From positions 124,001 to 188,000 of the forward strand of contig JAQCBT010000004.1 in NCBI GenBank assembly GCA_027621405.1: a DNA stretch of 64,000 nucleotides, given 5' to 3'. The position numbers and the translations under genes are program-made. The notes beneath the pieces are model-generated. The model saw nothing but the letters and a program-made list of their open reading frames with translations, did no database searches and was not told the DNA's origin. Shown one piece after another: positions 56,840 to 64,000 of this stretch. This DNA is from Pseudomonadota bacterium. GTDB lineage: Bacteria; Pseudomonadota; Gammaproteobacteria; Pseudomonadales; Pseudohongiellaceae. Each line of letters begins with the position of its first letter. The stretch's first letter is position 1.

Positions 56840-57072
56840 CGCCATCCGGCTACTATATTTAGTAGGTAGAGTGCGCTCCCACTACTATAACTAGTTTGTC
56901 CAGGCAGCTACCACGAAACTGCTTGGCCAGATCATACAAATAGCTGATTTTTAAGTAGATTCTGTGTAATGTGTCTGAGTTCACAGATACTGGCACTAGT
57001 GCTGGATTGTTCCTCTCAAAAGGCAATACTGCGATGCTGATCAAATTTGGTCCATAAAAATAATTAGCCGCC

Positions 57073-59385
57073 ATGAATTCTGAAGTCGCTACCACCTTGC
57101 TGGAACAGGTGGAAACACAAAGGTCGCTGCAGATATCGATCGATAGTATGTCCAAGGGCATAGACAACTATCACATCGATGTTCGCATTAGTCGTCGCTT
57201 CGCTTCAGATGTGAAAAAGCTGATCGCCCTGCTGACATCCCAGCTCGCAGTCCCCAAGCCCAAGAACTGGGACAATTCCAAACTCTTCGAAAAGCTGCGG
57301 GACAAGTACGTCGACCTGATGACGGTTCTCATCCACCGGGTGAAGACCGATCTTAGTGCTGATGAGATTTGCCTGCTGCAGTTCGCCGCCATCAAATACA
57401 CACTCAGGTTTACCCGCAGCACCCTGGATGACGACATTCGCCGGGTTAATGCAAAACTTGCCGAGAATCGCAACAAGGGTTCTTCAGAGGCGCTGGCAAC
57501 CCAACAGCGACTGTTCTGGCTCAAGAAAAACTATGACGCCATTCTGTATGCCGTGAACAAGCAATTGTTTGCTCAATTACAGAGAGCTGAGGAAAGACAG
57601 CTAGCGGGTGTACGCGAACAGTACCTGGGTGAGCAGTATCGCTTTGTCGTGGATATCTTGATGAACCCCCTGCTCTACACGTCGGATCTCAGTTCCCTGA
57701 CCCTGCTGCTCAATGAATTCAGCCTGTGGACTTTGAACGCGGAGAATAGCGGCTTCATTGATCTTAATGATGAAGTGGAGAACCTGCTTAACAAGCGCCT
57801 CAAGGGACTTGAGATCACCTCTCTCAAGCATGATGCATCGGTGGACAGTGCCCACGCCGAGATTCATGATGCGCTGAAGGGACTATTCCAGACCCAGGAC
57901 TTCATGGGCAAGGCCCAGGACACCAAGAGCACAATCGCAGAAGAATTTTGCTGGTTCGAAATTCCGGAAAACCTTTCACTTCTGTTCAATGCCAGGAGTA
58001 ATGCGGATCGTCTGAAGGAGATTCGAAAACGCGAAGGCTTCGGTGCCTGGTGGAAAGCGCGGGGGGAAGTAGCTCATTTAAACCGAACGCTGAATGCGTT
58101 CACTCGCCTGTTGAGGAAAAAGAAACTATTGCCGCAACTGCTGGCTTCACCCTTCATGCGACGCTCGATCAATCCCACGATCAGGGAACACGTCGATCTG
58201 AAGACTATCTGCCAGTATCTCTGCGGCAAGATAACACTGGAGAAACTGCAGGAAAGCATTCCGGGCTCAAACAAGCTCAGTGAAGAGCAATTGAAATCAC
58301 TGGAAGAGGTGCGGGCAAGTCTCGAAGAGCAGATCAAGAAGGCAGACTTCAACGATTCATTGCGTTTGCTTCTGGACATCAGCCAGTATCGGCAGAAATT
58401 AAAGTTTTATCGATTTGCCCATCGCGCCTTCAATCGCTTCCAGATTCTCACTGCGGAAGACGATATCAAGCTTTCCAAGTCTGCCGGTACCCTATACCTG
58501 CTACCTACTTCTTCCGAGATTGAAGAAGACGAGGAACGGATCTGTCATCACGCCATCCTCAAGGCCGATGTACGAGGTTCCACGACGGTAACCGACGAAT
58601 TGCAGGCCAAGGGGCTTAATCCCGCTTCCTATTTCAGCGTGCGATTTTTCAATCCAATCAACAAGATTCTGGAGAGCTATGGCGCAAACAAGGTCTTCAT
58701 AGAAGGCGACGCAATCATTCTCAGTTTCCTCGAGTATGAGCACACGCCCCAGCAGTGGTTCGCTGTCGCGCGTGCATGTGGTAATGCCAGGGACATGCTG
58801 AAGATCACCAGTTCCAACAACCGCTATTCCACCCAGATGGGTCTGCCCTTGCTGGAATTGGGAATCGGTATCTGCTATTCCGATGAGGCGCCTCGCTTCC
58901 TCTACGATGGCGACCATCCGATCATGATTTCCGGCGCCATCGGTCTGGCCGATCGCATGTCTGGTTGCTCGTGGAATCTGCGCGCTGCCATCCAGAAGAG
59001 CCTGTTCAACGTCGATGTTCTTCGTATAGCCGATGGAGAAACCGGAAAGGGAGAGAAAGGGCAGGTATTACTCCGTTACAACGTGAATGGTATCAATCTG
59101 GACGACAAGGCTTTTTCCAAGCTCAAGACTGAAATCTCAATGCGCAGCTTGAAGATGAAGCTCAATGGCAAGGAATACCTGTTCCACACTGGTCAGTACC
59201 CCGACGTGAATGGTCGCAAGAAGGAGCTGGTAATCAGGGAAGGCAAGATTGGTTTGTGGAAGGATCAGGAAATACATGATGATCCCGATAGCGAGGATAG
59301 TTACTATGAGGTGGTGGTTAATCGCAAGGTTCTCACGCTTATTGCAGACTCGATGAAGAGTACGCAAACCATCACTACCGACTAG
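57073..59385 (+). CDS. Large protein with C-terminal class III nucleotide-cyclase-like domain
   Basis: A 770-residue protein I cannot assign to a named family. Residues about 1-480 are mostly helical and charged, without membrane segments or a recognised domain. From about residue 490 a cyclase-like core appears: KADVRGSTTV (first metal Asp, 499), GANKVFIEGDAIILSF (second metal Asp 546, Lys 540 in the purine-recognition position) and GAIGLADRMSG (Arg 628). The asparagine of the usual VNxAxRL motif is glycine here (624), so catalysis may be altered or absent. After about residue 645 comes a further 125-residue part. The next gene starts 6 bp downstream, so they form an operon. Confidence 0.75.
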   Translation: MNSEVATTLLEQVETQRSLQISIDSMSKGIDNYHIDVRISRRFASDVKKLIALLTSQLAVPKPKNWDNSKLFEKLRDKYVDLMTVLIHRVKTDLSADEICLLQFAAIKYTLRFTRSTLDDDIRRVNAKLAENRNKGSSEALATQQRLFWLKKNYDAILYAVNKQLFAQLQRAEERQLAGVREQYLGEQYRFVVDILMNPLLYTSDLSSLTLLLNEFSLWTLNAENSGFIDLNDEVENLLNKRLKGLEITSLKHDASVDSAHAEIHDALKGLFQTQDFMGKAQDTKSTIAEEFCWFEIPENLSLLFNARSNADRLKEIRKREGFGAWWKARGEVAHLNRTLNAFTRLLRKKKLLPQLLASPFMRRSINPTIREHVDLKTICQYLCGKITLEKLQESIPGSNKLSEEQLKSLEEVRASLEEQIKKADFNDSLRLLLDISQYRQKLKFYRFAHRAFNRFQILTAEDDIKLSKSAGTLYLLPTSSEIEEDEERICHHAILKADVRGSTTVTDELQAKGLNPASYFSVRFFNPINKILESYGANKVFIEGDAIILSFLEYEHTPQQWFAVARACGNARDMLKITSSNNRYSTQMGLPLLELGIGICYSDEAPRFLYDGDHPIMISGAIGLADRMSGCSWNLRAAIQKSLFNVDVLRIADGETGKGEKGQVLLRYNVNGINLDDKAFSKLKTEISMRSLKMKLNGKEYLFHTGQYPDVNGRKKELVIREGKIGLWKDQEIHDDPDSEDSYYEVVVNRKVLTLIADSMKSTQTITTD

Positions 59386-59390
59386 CCCTC

Positions 59391-60389
59391 ATGCCAGTCG
59401 AGAGCGATCACACCGATCCCCTGCTGCCTGTACCCGTAGACCCCCCCAGGGCGATCAGCAGACTGACTCACTATTTTTCTCTCACCCTTTCCATTCCCGA
59501 GAGAACGGCCAGAGCGATGGGTGCAATCGTTGGCGGCAGTACCATGCTGCTGACCCAGACGCTGGTACCGGCTGCCATCAAGAATTCCTCCAGCTATCAC
59601 TTCACGGTGGGTATGTTCCAGGCGTTCCTGGTTCAGAATGTGGCCGGCATGCAGGACATCAAGAACGATACCCGCTTGCAGGACCGATTTATCCATCGAA
59701 AGCTGGTAGGCACATCCCTGGAAGCAGCGGGTCTGCTGACCATGCATCTTTCACCGGTGTGGGTGTTCGCCATTGCTGCGGATGCGGCCCGCGGCGGTCA
59801 GGTCTTTCTGCAGCGCCTGGTACAACACCTGAAAGAGAATGGCGTCATTGCCAGGGAGAGCAATCCCGAGACGCTCGAGCAGATTCTCAAGTCGATTCAG
59901 GATATGTCCCATCGTGGTGCAACAGCCATCGACACGCCTCCGCTCAGTAGCGAGGAGATCAGAATTCTGGCAGACGAACTGCGCCAGAGTACGTCCAGAC
60001 TTAGCGCAAACTACAGTGAGTTACTGCCCAGTTTTGAAAAGCTTTGGAACCAGATCCTGCTGGTAGCCAGGAAAGAAAAGCTCAGCGTGCCTGAACTGCT
60101 GGGCATGCTTTCTGTGCATGCCTCCAGTTTGTCCAGTGCGGGAATCAACACGGCGGGTGCCCTCGGTCGTACTGGCTATGGAATCCTGGATGAGATGATT
60201 CTGTCGGATTACAAGCAAACCCTGCAGGGAATAGCCGAGCACGGCGCTGGGAATTATCTCTCCAGTCACATGACGCCGTTTCTTGAAAACGCGCGATCTC
60301 ATTTCGATCTCAATCGCGAAACCGCAACCCAGCGCTGGTTTTTGAACACCTGGGACAAGTTTAAGTCCAAGTTATTGTCCGATAAGTGA
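59391..60389 (+). CDS. Unknown protein paired with the cyclase-like gene
   Basis: Not recognised. The 332-residue protein has two moderately hydrophobic stretches (about residues 40-65, MGAIVGGSTMLLTQTLVPAA, and about 105-133, LEAAGLLTMHLSPVWVFAIAAD) and is otherwise helical and soluble-looking. It may be peripheral to the membrane or insert into it. It begins 6 bp after the cyclase-like gene and is followed by 251 bp without a convincing gene, which makes these two a tight unit. A membrane target, effector or regulator of the cyclase-like protein is a guess from context. Confidence 0.65.
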   Translation: MPVESDHTDPLLPVPVDPPRAISRLTHYFSLTLSIPERTARAMGAIVGGSTMLLTQTLVPAAIKNSSSYHFTVGMFQAFLVQNVAGMQDIKNDTRLQDRFIHRKLVGTSLEAAGLLTMHLSPVWVFAIAADAARGGQVFLQRLVQHLKENGVIARESNPETLEQILKSIQDMSHRGATAIDTPPLSSEEIRILADELRQSTSRLSANYSELLPSFEKLWNQILLVARKEKLSVPELLGMLSVHASSLSSAGINTAGALGRTGYGILDEMILSDYKQTLQGIAEHGAGNYLSSHMTPFLENARSHFDLNRETATQRWFLNTWDKFKSKLLSDK

Positions 60390-60640
60390 ATTTCTATTCT
60401 GAAATTTGCACTTGCGATGCACTAATAATTGAAATTTTTGATTCATTTCCCGGTAATTTCAAGAAAAGATTGTCAAAGTAAAAGACTGTGATAGCTTAAT
60501 TTTGACCCCTGAATTTAGGGATCTTTCGATAATCGCCAGTGCAGGAACGCCCGGCTGCTAAACTTGGATATGCGACCCCGAAGAGTTGAGGATAGTACCT
60601 CCCAAGGGTCAGAAAATAGCTAAAACCTGGACCAAACCGT

Positions 60641-60949
60641 ATGAATCAACCCCAATTTTCCAAATTCTCACCAATCACTGTGGCCGTGAAGAAAAACATC
60701 CGGCGCTTGCGATTGAATGCGGGTTACTCGATGAACGAGGGCGCACGACTGCTGGGCGTGTCTCGCAAACAACTGGAAGATATTGAGACTGTGCGCAACT
60801 ATGGCTGCCACCTTGACCTCGAGCTACTGGCCAAGATGAAAGTTATTTACAAGACCTCTCTCGATGAACTGGTAGGAGATCTTCCCGAAGACTACTATTC
60901 AGACTACTACATGCGTCCCCGCAAACGCCTGGGCTCGAAGTCCAGATAA
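60641..60949 (+). CDS. XRE-like helix-turn-helix regulator
   Basis: A 102-residue protein whose centre fits an XRE/Cro helix-turn-helix: VAVKKNIRRLRLNAGYSMNEGARLLGVSRKQLEDIETVRNYG (about residues 10-52), then LELLAKMKVIYKTSLDELVGD. The C-terminus is acidic then basic (DYYSDYYMRPRKRLGSKSR). It has its own upstream region of 251 bp with AT-rich sequence and a weak promoter candidate (TTGTCA near 60473). Targets are unknown; it might control the upstream pair, which is on the same strand. Confidence 0.75.
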   Translation: MNQPQFSKFSPITVAVKKNIRRLRLNAGYSMNEGARLLGVSRKQLEDIETVRNYGCHLDLELLAKMKVIYKTSLDELVGDLPEDYYSDYYMRPRKRLGSKSR

Positions 60950-61016
60950 CAGCAATCGCTTTATCCTCTACCAAGGCCTCCAGGCATCCGCCTCTGAGGC
61001 CTCGATTCCCGCCGAA

Positions 61017-61046
61017 TTAGCAGTGGGTCCCCATTTCGTGTATAAT
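61017..61046 (+). promoter_or_regulatory. Promoter of the small gene at 61080
   Basis: TTAGCA (61017-61022) and a perfect TATAAT (61041-61046) with 18-bp spacing. The implied start, near 61053, leaves a leader of about 27 nt. Confidence 0.6.
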
Positions 61047-61079
61047 CTGCGGTCTTTTTGACGCAACGAGAAAGTGTTC

Positions 61080-61256
61080 ATGGCTAGTAAAGCAAAAAAA
61101 GAAGCAGCAGTAAGTTCCCGGGAAGATCTGGAGGAGCATATCGCAGCATTCCTGAAGGCGGGCGGCAAGGTCCAACAAATTCCTTCCGGCGTGAGCGGTC
61201 AAACATCTACCAGCGGGCCAAGACAGATCGTTCTGAGCCACAAAACCAGTTCTTGA
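61080..61256 (+). CDS. Small SutA-like protein
   Basis: A 58-residue protein with a basic start (MASKAKKEAA), an amphipathic helix (SREDLEEHIAAFLKAGGKVQQIPSGVSG) and a polar tail. The FLKAGGKVQQI segment resembles the FLxxGGKVQxI part of SutA, an RNA-polymerase-binding stress protein of Pseudomonas, but this protein is shorter and lacks SutA's acidic N-terminus. It has a good promoter, a purine-rich ribosome binding site (GAGAAAG) and a following hairpin, which support a real, well-expressed gene. SutA membership is tentative. Confidence 0.7.
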   Translation: MASKAKKEAAVSSREDLEEHIAAFLKAGGKVQQIPSGVSGQTSTSGPRQIVLSHKTSS

Positions 61257-61321
61257 TTCCGCCTGTATCCCCAGCAAGGGGAGCCCGGTAATCAGCTAGC
61301 TACTTCAGCGAACATTACAAT

Positions 61322-61345
61322 GAAAGGGGTCTTTATTCACATAAA
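61322..61345 (+). terminator. Hairpin terminator between the small gene and a convergent gene
   Basis: The stem AAAGGGG.CTTTAT / ATAAAG.CCCCTTT (one mismatch) with a TCAC loop lies about 65 bp after the SutA-like gene. The following T-run is modest. A short tandem repeat TTTGGTCTGGGT occurs just after it. Confidence 0.55.
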
Positions 61346-61464
61346 GGCCCCTTTGCATTTTGGTCTGGGTATTTTTTGGTCTGGGTTTGGATTTTTCGAA
61401 ATAGCGAGATGAAATACCGGCGAGTCCCTGGGTATATTCCGAGAGCAGCACTCGATCGAGGCTG

Positions 61465-62412
61465 TCAGAGTTGGGTGACGTCGTAGCCTCTGGCCTGCAA
61501 CATCTCCAGCAGCCCGTCTTCGCCAACGAGATGAGCGGCGCCTACCAGCACGAACTCTTTATCATTGTCGCGCAGCATCGCTTCGATCTGGGGCATCCAT
61601 TTCAGGTTTCTCTGGCGTAACAGCGAGTCGTAGACTTCGGGAGCCTGATTGCGCATATCGTCCACGAACAGCTCCTGAAGCTGCCGTGCATTACCGCTAC
61701 GCCAGGCGGAGATCATCTGCGCCATCATCTGTTCGGTATCTTCGAGGTCGGCGATCGACAGGAGCACAAACTCACTCTCATTGCCTTCCCCCATGGCTGC
61801 GATGAAGCCAATCTGTTCTTCGATAGTCTCCAGGGCACCGGTGTTCTTGCCATCTCCCATTGCCCTGGAATTGTAGAAGGCATCTACTCCCTGCGGCGTG
61901 AATCCAAGCTTTTGAAATTCCAGCACCTGCAGGGTACTGATGAGCAGACCGGGCTTCATCTTCTCCAGCATCATCAGGGGCAGGCCGGTGCTCATTGCGT
62001 ATTCATTTAGTGCATCGTAGGCTTCTGTGGAGAGTACAGTTCGTAACGTGCGTTCATCCTGGTAGGTAAGCCGCTGCAACATCTGGACCTGAATGTTCAG
62101 GTCGGTCGTCATCGCCGTGATATCAGTTTCAAAATACAGTTCATCAGAATCCTGATAGGCGTCTTCGTACTCGTCCGGCAGTGGGTAGTCACTCGGGCGC
62201 AGAAGGTGCACTGTGCCTCCCAGGTAGATTACATTACTGCCTGAACTGACCCGCCACACCGAGGTGTCTGCCTGGGTACCCGCGCTGAACAGCAATCCTA
62301 TTATGGTGCTTAAGACGATGATTGCTTTGTTCGTAGTCTTGCCAAGCATGGGGCCGGCAAGGACCTGGTTCAATCTGCTCGCAAAGGAAGAAATGGGTGT
62401 TCTGATTAACAT
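61465..62412 (-). CDS. TraB/GumN family protein
   Basis: A 315-residue putative exported protein of the TraB/GumN (Tiki-like) family. A hydrophobic signal (about residues 28-45, NKAIIVLSTIIGLLFSAG) precedes SVWRVSSGSNVIYLGGTVHLLRPSDYPLP, the family's GX2H-type motif, and the C-terminus VLVGAAHLVGEDGLLEMLQARGYDV carries the second conserved His. Eukaryotic Tiki relatives are metalloproteases; bacterial function is unknown. The ATG at 62412 has AGGAGA eight bases upstream and is preferred over the longer frame to 62466. Confidence 0.88.
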   Translation of the reverse strand: MLIRTPISSFASRLNQVLAGPMLGKTTNKAIIVLSTIIGLLFSAGTQADTSVWRVSSGSNVIYLGGTVHLLRPSDYPLPDEYEDAYQDSDELYFETDITAMTTDLNIQVQMLQRLTYQDERTLRTVLSTEAYDALNEYAMSTGLPLMMLEKMKPGLLISTLQVLEFQKLGFTPQGVDAFYNSRAMGDGKNTGALETIEEQIGFIAAMGEGNESEFVLLSIADLEDTEQMMAQMISAWRSGNARQLQELFVDDMRNQAPEVYDSLLRQRNLKWMPQIEAMLRDNDKEFVLVGAAHLVGEDGLLEMLQARGYDVTQL

Positions 62413-62556
62413 ACTTATCTCCTGGGAGACTCGTGAGCGGCCTGTGATACCGCGGGCCAAATTCACTGGCTAGTTCAAAGAACTATAGCCGTTGCATTGA
62501 GTACAAAGTAGCATGGACGGTTATAGAGGGAAAAGAGTCCCGAAAATTCTTCGATC

Positions 62557-62916
62557 ATGGCCAAACTACTCTTCAAAATGCGCAATGTCCCGGACGATGA
62601 AGCCCTGGAGGTACGCGAGCTTCTGGAAGCCAATGAGATAGAGTATTTCGAGACCTTCGCTGGCAATTGGGGCATGTCCATGCCTGCGCTCTGGGTCAAG
62701 CAGGAGCAACAGTTCGGCGAGGCCAGACGCTTGCTTGATGAGTATCAGGCGGAACGTGCTCAACGAATCAAGTCGGAGTACGAATCCCAGCGGGCACGAG
62801 GCGAGGCTCGCACCATGTGGCACAGCTTTGTGGAAGACCCGTTTCGGTTTACAGCCATTATGATAGGGATCGGGCTGGTGTTGTATTTTTCACTGCGTTT
62901 CTTTCTAACACTCTGA
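62557..62916 (+). CDS. DUF6164-type small membrane protein
   Basis: A 119-residue protein: a soluble N-terminal domain that looks like a signal-transducing DUF2007/DUF6164 fold (AKLLFKMRNVPDDEALEVRELLEANEIEYFETFAGNWGMSMPALWV), a charged linker helix (residues about 62-90, E/R-rich) and one C-terminal membrane helix (about 97-118). The function is unknown. It is divergent from the TraB-like gene and converges with the PilZ gene. Confidence 0.8.
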   Translation: MAKLLFKMRNVPDDEALEVRELLEANEIEYFETFAGNWGMSMPALWVKQEQQFGEARRLLDEYQAERAQRIKSEYESQRARGEARTMWHSFVEDPFRFTAIMIGIGLVLYFSLRFFLTL

Positions 62917-62955
62917 CCTTACACTCTGATCCTGACTCTCTGAGCAATAGAATAC

Positions 62956-63324
62956 TCAGATACGCAGGTTCAGGTCTTCACCGTCGTCGCGCAGGTAGTT
63001 GTCTTCCACAGGAAGATCCAGCTCATCTTCAAAAGGAGGAGCCCAGAAATCATCACAGTTGTCCATGAAGGCCAGCGCGATCTCCCTGTCCTGTACGCGC
63101 ACGACCTGAACGGGTAGCGAGGGCATGGTCTCGTCCCAGCCGGCACCGTGAATGCGTACATCCAGTTCCATCATCACGAAGAACTTCATTTCCTTATCCA
63201 GGGTCAGCGACAGACCGCTCACCGACATGTCCTGAATTTCAGCTGTTACGCTACCGACGAGGGGATGTTTAAGGCTGGCCCAGTAGTCCACCTCAACCCG
63301 ACGATGCTGTCTTCTTTCCATCAC
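62956..63324 (-). CDS. PilZ domain protein
   Basis: A 122-residue single-domain c-di-GMP receptor candidate. The RxxxR motif is MERRQHRRVEVDY (Arg-Arg at residues 4-9) and the D/NxSxxG motif is EIQDMSVSGLSLTL (about residues 31-44). The acidic C-terminus (DELDLPVEDNYLRDDGEDLN) is a distinctive tail. Such proteins regulate motility, exopolysaccharide or, given the pilT gene in this window, pilus function. It is divergent from the candidate RNA at 63547. Confidence 0.88.
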   Translation of the reverse strand: MMERRQHRRVEVDYWASLKHPLVGSVTAEIQDMSVSGLSLTLDKEMKFFVMMELDVRIHGAGWDETMPSLPVQVVRVQDREIALAFMDNCDDFWAPPFEDELDLPVEDNYLRDDGEDLNLRI

Positions 63325-63511
63325 TAACCTGCTTGGCTTGGTTTGCGCCTTTTCAACATGAATCTTGAGAATCCAGTGCCTTGATTGACTTCGATTTACT
63401 CACAGCTTGTTAACTGTAGACTGTGAGGAGCTGCACAAATTGAACAATGGCATAGGAAAATTTCCTGAAACCGTGAATTGCTACAGCTAATAACCTGATG
63501 TCATCAAAGAC

Positions 63512-63540
63512 TTTACTCATGACGATTGCTGTTATATAAA
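63512..63540 (+). promoter_or_regulatory. Promoter of the candidate RNA
   Basis: TTTACT (63512-63517), 17-bp spacer, TATAAA (63535-63540): 4 of 6 and 5 of 6 matches to sigma-70 hexamers. The transcript would start near 63547. Confidence 0.5.
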
Positions 63541-63546
63541 AACCGT

Positions 63547-63840
63547 GGACTTTTGTTAGTGGTTCCAACAGGGGGGACCTCCTAGCATTCTCTGCTACCC
63601 TGGCTCGCAAAGGAGGTGATCCCATCAATAGTCAATCTATTAAGGGAGCCTCCGGTTACTGCAAATAAGCTGCCCGAGTTTGTTGTACGGATAGTTTTGA
63701 GGTAACTGGAGAGAAAGTATCATTTGAACTTTCTTCGCTCCCATACGTAGATGCAGTGTGATAGAAACTTCGTGTTTCCGTTAAACTGCAACCGAACGAT
63801 CCCGCTGTCTCATTTTAAACTGGGGCAGCGGGATTTTTTG
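63547..63840 (+). ncRNA. Candidate structured RNA of about 290 nt
   Basis: Bounded by a promoter (63512-63540) and an intrinsic terminator (63799-63840), with no plausible gene inside. Stems in order: ACCTCCT 63577-63583 with AGGAGGT 63611-63617, enclosing AGCA/TGCT; alternatively GGAGG 63612-63616 with CCTCC 63649-63653 plus CCC/GGG, enclosing AATAG/CTATT; CTCCGGTTAC 63650-63659 with GTAACTGGAG 63702-63711; AGAAAGT 63712-63718 with ACTTTCT 63728-63734; TGCAGT 63752-63757 with ACTGCA 63785-63790, enclosing GAAAC/GTTTC. Several GGA triplets occur in or near loops. It may be a regulatory small RNA or a leader. I cannot assign it to a known RNA family. Confidence 0.5.
63799..63840 (+). terminator. 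Strong intrinsic terminator
   Basis: ATCCCGCTG (63799-63807) pairs with CAGCGGGAT (63826-63834) and is followed by a run of six T. It ends a forward-strand transcript, for which the only upstream candidate is the RNA at 63547. The last 160 bases of the window hold a small hairpin (GTCTCGC/GCGAGAC near 63872) but no gene I can support. Confidence 0.85.
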
Positions 63841-64000
63841 TGCAACGCATTCTGTGATCACTCCCTCGTACAGGTCTCGCCATCCATTGTGGCGATGCGA
63901 GACGATCAGTAGCAGCTGGATCTTCTTACACTGAAAGCAATGGGATCGGAGCAGGTCCTGCGACTTATACCCGACTGACAGGGGTCGTGTCGAAATGTGT

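Noticed and set aside
63410-63628. Reverse-strand frame of 72 codons inside the candidate RNA region
   Set aside because: It is a by-product of the RNA hairpins, lacks a ribosome binding site and has no recognisable protein features.
63609-63665. Degenerate 3' end of a 16S rRNA gene on the reverse strand
   Set aside because: The exact 13-nt tail and a nearby GTAACCG-like piece match, but the spacing and the helix between them do not, and no other 16S sequence is present.

Overview
The window is a dense chromosomal segment of a gammaproteobacterium. Gene order resembles Pseudomonas and related marine lineages: rho-ubiD, hemCDXY, lptM-lysA-dapF-DUF484, gshB-tonB-yqgE-ruvX, pilT/yggS-proC-yggT-yggU-metX-metW-rdgB-hemW, argE-argA, folA-thyA-lgt and ptsP-rppH. 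The exact genus cannot be fixed from the sequence; a marine relative of the Cellvibrionales/Pseudomonadales is my inference. I found no rRNA, tRNA, CRISPR array or transposase gene.

Layout. 1-7.4 kb: transcription terminator Rho, the ubiquinone decarboxylase UbiD and a reverse-strand heme operon (hemC, hemD, hemX, hemY). 7.5-7.7 kb: a transposase-less element with inverted-repeat ends in front of argH. 7.8-16.3 kb: argH, a DegS-like protease, a two-component system and a Gld-type ABC system. 16.6-19.6 kb: lysine/peptidoglycan precursor genes led by a 38-residue lipoprotein (LptM). 19.7-26.5 kb: a glycosyltransferase cluster, including a 1072-residue three-domain enzyme. 26.6-29.6 kb: gshB-tonB-yqgE-ruvX. 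29.86-30.35 kb: an AT-rich gene ending in an attC-like site, which looks like a lone integron cassette. 30.8-43.4 kb: housekeeping genes for twitching motility, proline, methionine, arginine and folate/thymidylate metabolism and lipoprotein maturation. 43.5-46.6 kb: a small accessory set with an encapsulin-type ferritin lacking an encapsulin, and a carbonic anhydrase. 46.5-55.8 kb: ptsP, rppH, a HAD phosphatase, an imelysin lipoprotein, gcvR, DNA polymerase II and a sulfite oxidase. 56-64 kb: poorly characterised genes, among them a 770-residue protein with a nucleotide-cyclase-like C-terminus paired with an unknown protein, small regulators, a PilZ protein and, at the end, a candidate structured RNA of about 290 nt with its own promoter and terminator.

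The most unusual items are the cyclase-like two-gene unit (57.1-60.4 kb), the lone attC cassette (29.86-30.35 kb) and the candidate RNA (63.5-63.84 kb), whose ribosome-binding-site-like sequence can pair with either of two flanking segments. Starts were moved downstream of the longest reading frame where family length, a promoter or a ribosome binding site required it (hemC, the DegS-like protease, the response regulator, metW, lgt, GNAT, rppH, gcvR, the TraB/GumN protein).
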